From Candidatus Pelagibacter sp. (GTDB taxonomy: Bacteria; Pseudomonadota; Alphaproteobacteria; Pelagibacterales; Pelagibacteraceae): 23,207 bases of DNA. Position 1 is the first letter of the stretch. The number at the start of each line of letters is the position of its first letter. Shown here in pieces: positions 7,898 to 19,064 of this stretch. The stretch covers positions 3,168 to 26,374 of the forward strand of contig PAGZ01000038.1 of assembly GCA_002704625.1 (NCBI GenBank), written 5' to 3'. Below the pieces are notes generated by a model. The model did no database searches. It was not told the origin of the DNA and saw only the letters and a list, made by a program, of their open reading frames with translations. A program made the position numbers and the translations under genes.

Positions 7898-8752
7898 TTA
7901 CATTGCCTCCACGTCTGAAGCTTTATCTATTACAACATTAATAAAAAAAGTTTGCGAAGGGTCACTGAATAATTTTACCTTTATTCTACCGTCCTCATTT
8001 AAAACTTTTCCAATGGAAATTCCCGAAAATAAAACGCCATCTTTACCTGATGTATAAACGGTCTGATCTTCGGAAGCTATAAAGCCATCTGGAAGATATT
8101 CTAATGCAGGTCTTCTTTCGCCAACTCCAGATAAAATTGCTTGGGCACCAGAAGGCGTAATTACTGCAGGAATTCTACTATTAAGATCATTCAAAAGTAA
8201 AATTCTGGATGATAAAAAATTTACCTCCACAATTCTTCCCACCAGATGACCTTTGCTTAAGACTGGCATACCTAATTTAATTCCTGAATTACTACCTTTG
8301 TTTATTATAGCTGAATTTAAATATGGGCTATTTTTATCCATCATAATTTTTGCTCCTACAGTAGTAAAAGCAGTGCTTTTATCTATTTCAATTATTTTTT
8401 GAAGTTGTTGATTTTCTGTTTCTAAATAAAGAGTATTAAGTTGATTTTTTTCTAGCTCAGCAATCTTGGTCTTTAGTTTTTCATTTTCTTTATAAACACC
8501 AACGTGTTTGATAAAAAAATCCTTTGTTGCTGATGAGAATCTAATTGGAGATGAAGATACTGCTGATATACGATATACTCCGTCATTTATGATGCTTCTA
8601 AGAAATTCTACAGGTTTTAATTTTAAATTATCTAATGTGAAAATAATTATAGAAGTTAAAATAAGGGCAAATAGAGAAAATTTTTGTCTGGCTCCTCTCT
8701 GAAGTAAAGCAGAGCGAATAGCTATACCAAAATCATCTCTGCTTGTTGCCAT
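7898..8752 (-). CDS. mreC: rod shape-determining protein MreC
   Basis: The product is 284 aa, typical for MreC, the periplasmic scaffold that activates PBP2/RodA. It has a cytoplasmic N-terminus and one membrane segment (about residues 26-42, FSLFALILTSIIIFTLDNL). A coiled coil (about 88-123, rich in Glu, Lys, Leu) follows, then the beta-rich MreC core with GMPVLSKGHLVGRIVEV and LLNDLNSRIPAVI, both characteristic. It follows mreB by 18 nt and precedes mreD by one base, so it is part of the mre operon. The ATG at 8750-8752 lies directly before the conserved start of the reading frame. Confidence 0.93.
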   Translation of the reverse strand: MATSRDDFGIAIRSALLQRGARQKFSLFALILTSIIIFTLDNLKLKPVEFLRSIINDGVYRISAVSSSPIRFSSATKDFFIKHVGVYKENEKLKTKIAELEKNQLNTLYLETENQQLQKIIEIDKSTAFTTVGAKIMMDKNSPYLNSAIINKGSNSGIKLGMPVLSKGHLVGRIVEVNFLSSRILLLNDLNSRIPAVITPSGAQAILSGVGERRPALEYLPDGFIASEDQTVYTSGKDGVLFSGISIGKVLNEDGRIKVKLFSDPSQTFFINVVIDKASDVEAM

Positions 8753-8770
8753 TTCTTATCGACCAATAAA

Positions 8771-9805
<1,035 letters not shown>

Positions 9806-11371
9806 CTATATACCTTTCACATTTTGTTGCTCAATCTCTCCTGGAGCAGTTTTTTCTCTTTTTATAATCATCTTATTTAAAGCATTTAAATAAGCATTGG
9901 CAGAAGCAACGAGAGTGTCTGTGTCTGCAGCTTGTCCGACAGTTGTTTTGCCTTTTTCTTCTATTCTTACACTTACTGTAGCTTGGGCATCTGTCCCTTC
10001 TGTTACAGCGTGCACTTGATACAATTGAAGTTTAACATCGTGTGGATATAACTTTTTAATACATTTAAATATAGCATCAACTGGACCATCTCCAGTTTCG
10101 TTAGCCTTTTTTACATCTCCATAAACTTCTAAGGTCATTTCTGCTTTTTGCGGCTCTCCAGTTCCAGCAAATACTTTAAGAGATTTTAAATTAATAACAT
10201 TGCTTTCTTTTATTAAACTATCGTCTACTAAAGCTATTATGTCTTCATCATAAACATGTTTCTTTTTATCTGCTAAAATTTTAAATTTCCCAAAAGCCGT
10301 TTGGATTACATCATCTGTGACACTTGCGTAACCTAAGTCACTTAGTTTGTCCTTAAACGCATGTCTTCCAGAGTGTTTTCCCATAACTAGAGATGTTTTT
10401 TTAACTCCAACGCTTTCTGGTGTCATAATTTCATAAGTATTTCTGTTTTTTAACATTCCATCTTGGTGGATACCAGATTCGTGAGCAAAAGCATTTTTTC
10501 CTACAATTGCTTTATTAAATTGAACTGGAAAACCAGTAGCATTGGACACTGTTTTTGATGCTTTGCTTATTAGTTTTGTATCTATTCCGGTTTTAAATGG
10601 CATTAAATCGTTTCTTGTTTTCATTGCCATAACAATCTCTTCTAGGGCAGCATTACCAGCTCTTTCTCCTATTCCATTTATTGTACATTCTACTTGTCTT
10701 GCTCCCGCTGATACTCCAGCAAGTGAGTTTGCTACTGCTAAACCTAAATCATTATGACAATGCACTGATAATATTGCTTTATCGATATTTGGAACTTTGT
10801 TTTTTAAAGTCTCTATAATTTTTTTAAATTCTGATGGAACTGTATAACCTACAGTGTCAGGAATATTTATAGTTTTAGCTCCACATTTTATTGCAAGTTC
10901 AACCGTTTTACACATAAAGTCCATATCTGTTCTGGTTCCATCTTCACATGACCATTCCACATCATCTGTAAATTTTCTAGCATATGTCACATGTTCCTTG
11001 ATCGACTCAACTACTTGTTCGGGTGTCTTATTTAACTTGTGCTTCATGTGTAGCTGGCTTGTAGAAATAAATGTATGAATCCTAAATCTTTTTGCATGCT
11101 TTAAAGCTTCATAACACGCATCAATATCTTTTTTTGTATGTCTAGATAGACCAGCTGGAACTGATTTTTTTAATATTTTACTTATTGCTGTAACTGCTTC
11201 AAAATCACCAGGTGAAGCAATTGGAAATCCTGCTTCAATAACGTCGATACCTAGTTCATCAAAGACTCTTGAAATTTGTATTTTTTCTTCAAGGCTCATT
11301 GAAGCGCCTGGAGATTGTTCTCCATCACGCATAGTCGTATCAAAAATTATGATTCTATTTTTATCTTCCAT
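9806..11371 (-). CDS. leuA: 2-isopropylmalate synthase
   Basis: The product is 521 aa, full length for LeuA type 1, including the C-terminal leucine-sensing domain. It condenses acetyl-CoA with 2-oxoisovalerate, the committed step of leucine synthesis. The N-terminal TTMRDGEQSPG (Arg15, Asp16) and HCHND (His204, His206) motifs place the metal site in the HMGL-like TIM barrel. NGIGERAGN and ALEE are also family hallmarks. The end region contains the LeuA dimer/allosteric fold (GDGPVDAIFKCI). It follows ilvC after 96 nt containing a candidate promoter and runs straight into mreB. 2-oxoisovalerate supply comes from the ilvBNC genes just upstream (ilvD is not in the window). Confidence 0.96.
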   Translation of the reverse strand: MEDKNRIIIFDTTMRDGEQSPGASMSLEEKIQISRVFDELGIDVIEAGFPIASPGDFEAVTAISKILKKSVPAGLSRHTKKDIDACYEALKHAKRFRIHTFISTSQLHMKHKLNKTPEQVVESIKEHVTYARKFTDDVEWSCEDGTRTDMDFMCKTVELAIKCGAKTINIPDTVGYTVPSEFKKIIETLKNKVPNIDKAILSVHCHNDLGLAVANSLAGVSAGARQVECTINGIGERAGNAALEEIVMAMKTRNDLMPFKTGIDTKLISKASKTVSNATGFPVQFNKAIVGKNAFAHESGIHQDGMLKNRNTYEIMTPESVGVKKTSLVMGKHSGRHAFKDKLSDLGYASVTDDVIQTAFGKFKILADKKKHVYDEDIIALVDDSLIKESNVINLKSLKVFAGTGEPQKAEMTLEVYGDVKKANETGDGPVDAIFKCIKKLYPHDVKLQLYQVHAVTEGTDAQATVSVRIEEKGKTTVGQAADTDTLVASANAYLNALNKMIIKREKTAPGEIEQQNVKGI

Positions 11372-11397
11372 TATCTTTTAAAATTTAGGTAAGGGTT

Positions 11398-11425
11398 ATA
11401 ATACAATTATTACGCTAATTTGCAA
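11398..11425 (-). promoter_or_regulatory. candidate sigma-70-type promoter of leuA
   Basis: Reading the minus strand in the ilvC-leuA gap, TTGCAA (11420-11425) and TATTAT (11398-11403) are separated by 16 nt, resembling -35 and -10 hexamers with four and five consensus matches. Transcription would start near 11391, leaving a leader of about 20 nt. No hairpin followed by a T-tract or leader peptide that would suggest leucine attenuation is visible. AT-rich sequence yields such matches by chance, so this is tentative. Confidence 0.4.
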
Positions 11426-11467
11426 AATAATTATTAAAAAAACGTCAAATTTCTTAGCCAGATTGGG

Positions 11468-13052
<1,585 letters not shown>

Positions 13053-14816
13053 TTAAACTAAAACCTTTCCTTCACTAGAAATTTCTTCCTCATCTTCAGG
13101 CCCAAGTAACATTTGATTGTGAGGCTTCCCTGAAGGTATCATTGGAAAACAATTTTCATTTGGATCAACACAACAATCAAAAATAACTGGTTTGTTTATA
13201 TTTAACATTTCATTAATTTTTTCATCTAACTCATCTGGTTTTTTTGCTTGTATACCAACACAACCATATGCCTCTGCAAGTTTAACAAAATCTGGTAATG
13301 CAGCAGTATAACTTTCAGAATAATTTTTTTCGTGAAGAAGCTCCTGCCACTGTCTTACCATTCCCATATATTGGTTATTTAAAATAAATATTTTTATTGG
13401 CAGATTGTATTGAACTGCTGTAGACATCTCCTGCATTGTCATTAGAACTGATGCTTCGCCAGCTATATCGATAACTAGTTTTTTTGGATGTGCTACTTGT
13501 ACACCGACAGCAGCAGGTAATCCATAGCCCATGGTACCGAGTCCACCTGATGTCATCCACCTATTAGGTTTATTAAATTTGTAGTGTTGGGCTGCCCACA
13601 TTTGGTGTTGACCAACCTCTGTTGTTATATAGGCATCCTTATCTTTAGATAATTCGTAAAGTCTTTGAACTGCGTACTGAGGTTTAATAACTTCATTACT
13701 ATTTTTAAAACCTAAAGACTTTTTTTGTCTCCACTTATCAATATCCCTCCACCATTTTGATATATTTGATTTATTTGAATTCAGAAAATCTTTATTTTTT
13801 TCTTTAAATCTTCTATTTAATGACTTTAAAAAACCCTCAACATCGCTCACAATAGCGTGGTCTACTTTAATATTTTTTCCTATAGAGGATGGATCTATAT
13901 CAACATGAATTTTTTTTGACTTTGGTGAAAACTCATCAACTTTACCAGTAATTCTGTCATCAAATCTTGCTCCGATATTTATCATTAAATCACAATTGTA
14001 CATTGCATTGTTTGCTTCATAAGTTCCGTGCATACCAAGCATTCCAAGAAACATTGGGTCATCACCTGGGTAAGCGCCCAATCCCTGAAGTGTGGATGTG
14101 ATTGGAAAACCTGTTAAAGAAACAAGCTCTCTTAATAACTTGCTTGCCTCTGGTCCAGAATTAATAACTCCTCCACCAGTATAAAAAACTGGTTTTGAAG
14201 ATTTTTTCATCAATTGAATAATTCTATCAAGATCTGAATTGGAAATCTTACTATTCAATTTGCCATTTGTTTTTTTATTTTTTTTACTTTTTAAAAAAAA
14301 TTTTGTTTTTTTAAATTGAATATCTTTTGGTATATCAACTAAAACTGGTCCTGGTCTTCCAGAAGTTGCTACATCGAAAGCGAGATCCATGACTTTAGCT
14401 AAATCGTTTACATCTTTTACTAACCAATTATGTTTTGTGCACGGTCTTGTTATTCCTGTTGTATCACACTCTTGAAAAGCATCTGTTCCTATTAAGTGTG
14501 TTGGAACTTGTCCGCTTATACAAACAATCGGTACTGAGTCCATGTAAGCGTCGGTTAAAGCGGTTACTGCATTCGTTGCTCCTGGACCAGATGTAACTAA
14601 CATTACACCAGGTTTTCCAGAAGAACGTGCATATCCCTCTGCAGCGTGTCCTGCTCCTTGCTCATGACGAGCTAGAATATGTTTTATAGTTTTATGATTT
14701 TTTAATTCATCATAAATTGGTAGCACTGCCCCACCTGGGTACCCAAATATATGCTCAACTTTACGATGCTCTAAAACTTTAAAAACAATCTCTGCACCTG
14801 AAAATAATTTCCCCAT
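13053..14816 (-). CDS. ilvB: acetolactate synthase large (catalytic) subunit
   Basis: The product is 587 aa, normal for AHAS large subunits. The ThDP-dependent enzyme makes acetolactate or acetohydroxybutyrate from pyruvate and a second oxo acid. The N-terminal domain has FGYPGGAVLPIYDEL and ARHEQGAGH with the catalytic Glu52. The C-terminal ThDP domain contains GLGTMGYGLPAAVG and the Mg/ThDP motif, which reads GEAS with Glu454 where many enzymes have GDG/GDA. NNQYMGMVRQWQELLH follows intact. I recall GEAS in other alphaproteobacterial sequences, so this is probably a lineage variant rather than damage. miaA lies 30 nt upstream on the same strand; that gap is too short for an attenuator leader. 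Confidence 0.96.
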   Translation of the reverse strand: MGKLFSGAEIVFKVLEHRKVEHIFGYPGGAVLPIYDELKNHKTIKHILARHEQGAGHAAEGYARSSGKPGVMLVTSGPGATNAVTALTDAYMDSVPIVCISGQVPTHLIGTDAFQECDTTGITRPCTKHNWLVKDVNDLAKVMDLAFDVATSGRPGPVLVDIPKDIQFKKTKFFLKSKKNKKTNGKLNSKISNSDLDRIIQLMKKSSKPVFYTGGGVINSGPEASKLLRELVSLTGFPITSTLQGLGAYPGDDPMFLGMLGMHGTYEANNAMYNCDLMINIGARFDDRITGKVDEFSPKSKKIHVDIDPSSIGKNIKVDHAIVSDVEGFLKSLNRRFKEKNKDFLNSNKSNISKWWRDIDKWRQKKSLGFKNSNEVIKPQYAVQRLYELSKDKDAYITTEVGQHQMWAAQHYKFNKPNRWMTSGGLGTMGYGLPAAVGVQVAHPKKLVIDIAGEASVLMTMQEMSTAVQYNLPIKIFILNNQYMGMVRQWQELLHEKNYSESYTAALPDFVKLAEAYGCVGIQAKKPDELDEKINEMLNINKPVIFDCCVDPNENCFPMIPSGKPHNQMLLGPEDEEEISSEGKVLV

Positions 14817-14846
14817 ATTTGTAATCTATCTTAGGGAAATTTTGGG

Positions 14847-15758
14847 TCAAGTTTTAGATAAATAACTTAGAATTTTTTTTCTTAAATCAAGATAATTAGT
14901 ATCAGTAAATTGCTTCCAATCCTTCATCTGGCCCCTTTGCCACGTATATTGTCTTTTTGCATATTGTCGAGTTCTTATAAGAACTCTCTCTTTTAAATCT
15001 TTAATACTAATTGATTTATCAATATATAAACCAATTTCATAAATGCCGATAATTGAGTTGGCTGAAATATAAGATGCTGGTTCTAAAAATTTTTTTTTAT
15101 ATTTCCTTACCTCCTGTAAAGCACCATTTTTTAACATTTGATTAAATCTTTTTGTAATTTTTTTTTCTAATATATTTTTTGATGGCAAAATACATAATTT
15201 AATAAAATCTGAAGGATTAAAATATTTTTTATTTTCTTTGTTTTGCCATTCTTTAAGGGTCAAACCTGTTCCTTCATAAACTGAAATAGCTCTTGAAACT
15301 CTTTGAATATCATTTCTATCAATACCTTCAAAAATTGTTGGGTTTTTTTTATAATAATGATTTCCCATCATCCATCTTCCAATGGGATTCAAATAAGAAT
15401 AATCTATTTTTTTCACTTTTGGTATTTCAACTAAACCTTCGGTTAAAGCTCTAAAGTATAGTCCAGTACCACCAACTACGATAGGAACTTTTTTTCTTTT
15501 CTTAATTTCCTTAATTTTTTTAGATACCATCTTGTACCATTTGCCTACCGAAAAAGTATCCTTGGCTGATATAAATCCATAAAAATGATGTTTGATTTTG
15601 CTTTTATTCGGTCTTGCAGAAAGTATTTTAATTTCTTTATAAACCTGCATACTATCTGCATTTAAAATTTCGCCGTTAAACTTTTTAGCAATATCTATAG
15701 CAACCTTAGATTTACCAGATGCGGTAGGACCAAATAAAAGTATTATTTTTTTCGACAA
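14847..15758 (-). CDS. miaA: tRNA dimethylallyltransferase
   Basis: The product is 303 aa, close to the usual 300-315. MiaA prenylates A37 of tRNAs reading UNN codons, using dimethylallyl diphosphate. The P-loop GPTASGKS is at residues 10-17, NADSMQVY at 33-40 with Asp35 (tRNA base recognition/catalysis by family knowledge), VGGTGLY at about 95-101, and the tRNA-binding RQYAKRQYTW near the C-terminus. The start is a TTG (15756-15758): no in-frame ATG occurs before the P-loop, so TTG is needed for a complete enzyme. The preceding deg stop is one base away, suggesting coupling. In gammaproteobacteria miaA is also near hflK/hflC, but with hfq and hflX between; here those are absent. Confidence 0.94.
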   Translation of the reverse strand: MSKKIILLFGPTASGKSKVAIDIAKKFNGEILNADSMQVYKEIKILSARPNKSKIKHHFYGFISAKDTFSVGKWYKMVSKKIKEIKKRKKVPIVVGGTGLYFRALTEGLVEIPKVKKIDYSYLNPIGRWMMGNHYYKKNPTIFEGIDRNDIQRVSRAISVYEGTGLTLKEWQNKENKKYFNPSDFIKLCILPSKNILEKKITKRFNQMLKNGALQEVRKYKKKFLEPASYISANSIIGIYEIGLYIDKSISIKDLKERVLIRTRQYAKRQYTWQRGQMKDWKQFTDTNYLDLRKKILSYLSKT

Positions 15759-15759
15759 A

Positions 15760-16851
15760 CTATTGTTTTTTAAATTCCTTTGCAGACTCCATTCTTCCCA
15801 GAGTAAGCTTTAATGTGATTAATTTTTTGTCTCTCCAAACTTTGACTGATACTTTTTTATTAGGCTTAGTGTTTGCTACAACTTTTGGAAGATTTCTCAT
15901 TGTTTTTATTTTTTCTCCATCAAATTCTAAAATGATATCACCAGTTTTGACTCCACCTTTTTTGGCTGGACTATCTTCAGAGACGCCCCCAATAAATGCT
16001 CCTGATGGTTCTTCTAATCCTGCAACAGTTGCGATTTCATCTGTTACCGGTTGAATCCTAACTCCTAACCATCCTCTTTTTGTTTCTCCGTATTTTATTA
16101 GTTGATCAATAATTGTTGATGCATAATTTGCTGGGATCGCAAAGCCAATTCCGCTGCTTGCTCCGGATGGACTTATTATTGCAGTATTAATTCCTATTAC
16201 ATCTCCATTCATATTAAATAGTGGACCTCCTGAATTACCCTGATTTATAGAGGCATCAGTTTGTATAAAGTCATCATATCGAGTTAAATTTATATCTCGA
16301 TTTCTTGCTGAAATTATTCCAGAGGTTACTGTTCCTCCTAAACCAAATGGGTTTCCAATAGCTACTACCCAATCTCCAACTCTTGATTTGTCTGAATTTC
16401 CAAAATCTACTGTTTTAAAGTTTTGTGAAGACTCAATTTTTAATACAGCAATATCTGAATATGGATCTGATCCTAAAACTTTTGCTTGATACTCTTTATT
16501 ATCTACTCTCACAATAATATCTTCAGCATTAGCTATTACGTGATTATTTGTAACTACTATCCCGTCCTTCTTTATAACAAATCCTGATCCTAAAGAAGTT
16601 GCTTTTCTTTCAATTGGTCTTTCAAACTCTTTAAAAAGTTCTCCAAATGGAGATCCAGGAGGAAACTGTGGGAATGGTGATGTTTGAGTTTTTATAGTTT
16701 GTGTTGTTGAAATGTTAACAACCGAAGGCATTAGTTTTTCCGCTAGATCTGCAAATGATGTGGGAGGATTTTTTGCATTACCTTCTATATTAAAAATAAA
16801 ATAAAAGAAGATGAAGTATGCAGTTAATTTTTTACAATTTAATTTTATCAT
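15760..16851 (-). CDS. Deg/HtrA-type periplasmic serine protease with one PDZ domain
   Basis: The product is 363 aa from the ATG at 16849-16851, which overlaps the TGA of the upstream DUF2065 gene as ATGA. A further in-frame ATG at 16864-16866 would give a 19-nt overlap and is less likely. A signal peptide spans about residues 1-26 (lysines, then AYFIFFYFIF, cleavage near GNA-KN). The trypsin-like domain has the full triad: His104 (TNNHVI), Asp133 (YSDIAVLKI) and Ser207 (GNSGGPLF). One PDZ domain follows (about 255-345) and then the protein ends, whereas DegP/DegQ have two PDZ domains. The architecture is DegS/HhoB-like, but the cleaved-looking signal suggests a soluble protease. The neighbour of hflKC in many alphaproteobacteria is a Deg protease. 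Confidence 0.93.
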   Translation of the reverse strand: MIKLNCKKLTAYFIFFYFIFNIEGNAKNPPTSFADLAEKLMPSVVNISTTQTIKTQTSPFPQFPPGSPFGELFKEFERPIERKATSLGSGFVIKKDGIVVTNNHVIANAEDIIVRVDNKEYQAKVLGSDPYSDIAVLKIESSQNFKTVDFGNSDKSRVGDWVVAIGNPFGLGGTVTSGIISARNRDINLTRYDDFIQTDASINQGNSGGPLFNMNGDVIGINTAIISPSGASSGIGFAIPANYASTIIDQLIKYGETKRGWLGVRIQPVTDEIATVAGLEEPSGAFIGGVSEDSPAKKGGVKTGDIILEFDGEKIKTMRNLPKVVANTKPNKKVSVKVWRDKKLITLKLTLGRMESAKEFKKQ

Positions 16852-17033
16852 TTCTTTACATACCAAATTATAATAAAACCAATTATTGCAAATATCACAC
16901 CAATTGTTCTTAATTTTTTAGCCGGCATAACTTCGATCATTTTAGACATATTCTTGATTTTTGACGGAAACAAGGCGCAAAGTATACCCTCGATAAATAA
17001 AATGAGACCTATGGCAATAATAAATTCATTCAT
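16848..17033 (-). CDS. small membrane protein, DUF2065 (YjeT-like)
   Basis: The product is 61 aa with two hydrophobic helices, about residues 4-22 (FIIAIGLILFIEGILCALF) and 43-59 (RTIGVIFAIIGFIIIWYV), joined by a loop containing PSKIKNM and MPAKKLR. This pattern is the DUF2065 family, commonly found beside hflC. No biochemical function is established to my knowledge. The start is 10 nt after the hflC stop, and its TGA overlaps the ATG of the protease gene, so it is embedded in an hflK-hflC-DUF2065-deg transcription unit. An accessory role in membrane proteolysis is only suggested by context. Confidence 0.85.
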   Translation of the reverse strand: MNEFIIAIGLILFIEGILCALFPSKIKNMSKMIEVMPAKKLRTIGVIFAIIGFIIIWYVKK

Positions 17034-17043
17034 GCCTTAGAAT

Positions 17044-17910
17044 TTATTGTTTTTTGATAACTCCGGTTTTTCCAAAAAACTTAAAGAAATCACTATCAGG
17101 TGATAAAATTAGAGAAGTGTCGCCACCAATTAATGCTTTTTCGTATGATTGCATTGCTCTGTAAAAACCAAAAAACTGCGGGTCTTTTCCAAAGGCATTT
17201 GCAAAAATTCTGTTTCTTTGACCGTCGCCTTCTCCTTTCATTATTTCAGACTGTTTGTTTGCATTTGCAAGTATAACTGTAACTTCTTTGTCAGCAGTTG
17301 ATGTTATTTTAGCAGCCATTTCAGCCCCTTGAGCTCTAAATTCTTTTGCTTCTCTTTCTCTTTCGGTCTGCATTCTTTTGAAAATCGCCTCACTATTTGC
17401 TTGTGGAAGGTCTGCACGTTTAATTCTTACATCAACTATTGTAATTCCAAAATTCTCGGCTTCTATATTTACGTTTTGCTGAATTGTTGCCATCTGTTTT
17501 TCACGATCGACTGATAATAAAGTTGCTAATTCTTGAGTACCTAATACTCCTCTTATTCTAGAGTTTATTATTGTAGCCAATCTAGATCTCGCAACATTTT
17601 CATTTCCCAGAGAAATATAAAATTTTAGTGGATCAACAATTCTAAACCTAGTGAAAGCATCTACAATTAATCTTTTTTGATCTGATGCAATAACTTCTTC
17701 TGGTGGATTATCTAAATAAAGAACTCTTCTATCTAGGTATACAACATTCTGTATAAAAGGAATTTTATAATTTAATCCAGGTTCAGTAATAATTTTTTTC
17801 GGATCACCAAACTGTAAAACGATTGCTTGATTGACCTCTTTAACTACAAACAGCGCTTGAAACACTATTACACCCAAAACTACAATTGCTCCTATTAAAA
17901 ATTTCTTCAT
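17044..17910 (-). CDS. hflC: HflC, SPFH/prohibitin-family modulator of FtsH protease
   Basis: The product is 288 aa, normal for HflC. One N-terminal membrane anchor (about residues 4-22) is followed by the SPFH/band-7 domain beginning VVKEVNQAIVLQFGDP, with LYLDNPPEEVIASDQKRL, then a helical region (about 170-235, REREAKEFRAQGAEMAAKI) that pairs with HflK. The HflKC complex surrounds FtsH in the inner membrane and restrains degradation of membrane proteins; ftsH is not in this window. The start overlaps the hflK stop by 4 nt (ATGA), the classic tight coupling for making two subunits in equal amounts. Confidence 0.95.
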   Translation of the reverse strand: MKKFLIGAIVVLGVIVFQALFVVKEVNQAIVLQFGDPKKIITEPGLNYKIPFIQNVVYLDRRVLYLDNPPEEVIASDQKRLIVDAFTRFRIVDPLKFYISLGNENVARSRLATIINSRIRGVLGTQELATLLSVDREKQMATIQQNVNIEAENFGITIVDVRIKRADLPQANSEAIFKRMQTEREREAKEFRAQGAEMAAKITSTADKEVTVILANANKQSEIMKGEGDGQRNRIFANAFGKDPQFFGFYRAMQSYEKALIGGDTSLILSPDSDFFKFFGKTGVIKKQ

Positions 17911-19010
17911 TGTGTTTTCTTCCTAATTTCCGGAAGCGGTAGATATGGCACTACTCCTGAACCAGAATTTTTATCAATTATAACTTTATCAATATCTGCT
18001 AATACTTTTTCCATCGTTTCTAAATACATTCTTTCTTGAGTGACCTGTTTCGCATTTTTGTATTCATTATAAATTGCTAAGAATCTGCTAGCTTCACCTT
18101 CTGCTTTAGCTACAACTTCTTTTTTGTATGCTTCAGCTTGTTGTAAAATTTTTTCTGCTTCACCACGAGCTCTCGGTATTACATCATTCGCATAACCTTC
18201 TGCTTCATTTTTTGATCGCTCTCTATCTGCTCTCGCTGCTTGAACATCTCTGAAAGCATCAATCACTTGGTCTGGTGGGTCAGCTTTTTGGGTTTGGACC
18301 TGTGTTACCTGAATTCCAGATCCATATTCATCTAAAATTCCTTGAGTAATACTTTGGACTTCATTTTCTATTTTTGATCTTCCCTCTGTTAATATCGATT
18401 GAATTTTGCTTTTAGCAATAACTTCTCTCATAGCTGTTTCTGAGGCTGTCTTAACTGTTTCTAGTGGGCTTTGAATATTAAAAAGAAATTTTCCTGCATC
18501 TTTAATTACCCAAAAAACTGAGTAGTCAATATCTACAATATTTTCATCTCCAGTTAGCATAAGACTTTCTTCAGAAACATCTCCAATTCCAGAAGACCTA
18601 CCACTATCACTTGCGGATCTGAAACCGACGTCTATACGATTTACTTTTGTAACTTTAGGAGTCAGAACACTCTCTACCGGAAAGGGAATGTGATAATTTA
18701 ATCCTGGTTGAGTAGTTTTAACAAATTTTCCAAATCTTAAAACAACTCCTTGTTCATCCGGCAAGACTCTGTAAAGACCACTTAATGCCCAAAGAATAAC
18801 TAAAACTACTAATCCAATTATTATGGGCTTGCTTCCTCCCTTACCGCCTGGAAAAATTTTACCCACTGAACCTTGGGCTTTTCTAATTATATCATCAATG
18901 TTAGGTGGTTCACGTCTTTCTCCACTTCCATTTCCATCGCCCTTACCTCCACCGCCTGGGTTTGATCCCCATGGAGATTCATTTTTAAATATATTGTCTT
19001 TAAATAACAT
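17907..19010 (-). CDS. hflK: HflK, SPFH/prohibitin-family modulator of FtsH protease
   Basis: The product is 367 aa, typical of HflK. It has a glycine-rich cytoplasmic N-terminus (PWGSNPGGGGKGDGNGSG, about residues 13-30), one membrane segment (about 63-83), and the SPFH domain starting LYRVLPDEQGVVLRFGKF. A coiled-coil helix (about 260-320, DRERSKNEAEGYANDVIP and onward) ends the protein. It forms the HflKC cage with the product of the overlapping next gene. It is the first gene of the leftward unit that may run through hflC, DUF2065, deg, miaA and ilvBNC, because none of those junctions exceeds 30 nt. Its promoter would lie in the 54-bp gap shared with mrp. Confidence 0.95.
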   Translation of the reverse strand: MLFKDNIFKNESPWGSNPGGGGKGDGNGSGERREPPNIDDIIRKAQGSVGKIFPGGKGGSKPIIIGLVVLVILWALSGLYRVLPDEQGVVLRFGKFVKTTQPGLNYHIPFPVESVLTPKVTKVNRIDVGFRSASDSGRSSGIGDVSEESLMLTGDENIVDIDYSVFWVIKDAGKFLFNIQSPLETVKTASETAMREVIAKSKIQSILTEGRSKIENEVQSITQGILDEYGSGIQVTQVQTQKADPPDQVIDAFRDVQAARADRERSKNEAEGYANDVIPRARGEAEKILQQAEAYKKEVVAKAEGEASRFLAIYNEYKNAKQVTQERMYLETMEKVLADIDKVIIDKNSGSGVVPYLPLPEIRKKTQ

Positions 19011-19064
19011 GAGACTTTATATAGTGACTTTTTGGATAAAAACAAGTTATGATAAAGCGATATA
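19011..19064. promoter_or_regulatory. divergent promoter region between hflK and mrp
   Basis: This 54-bp gap must serve both directions. Rightward, GTGACT (19024-19029) and TATGAT (19048-19053) are 18 nt apart; transcription would begin around 19060, only about 5 nt before the mrp ATG. Leftward, TTGTTT (19040-19045) and TATATA (19018-19023) are 16 nt apart and point to a start close to the hflK ATG. The two candidate promoters interleave, so they might compete. Both leaders would be very short. Calls are by eye in AT-rich DNA and tentative. Confidence 0.4.

Noticed and set aside
14817..14846. An attenuator leader before ilvB
   Set aside because: Only 30 nt separate miaA from ilvB, with no leader peptide or hairpin plus T-tract.
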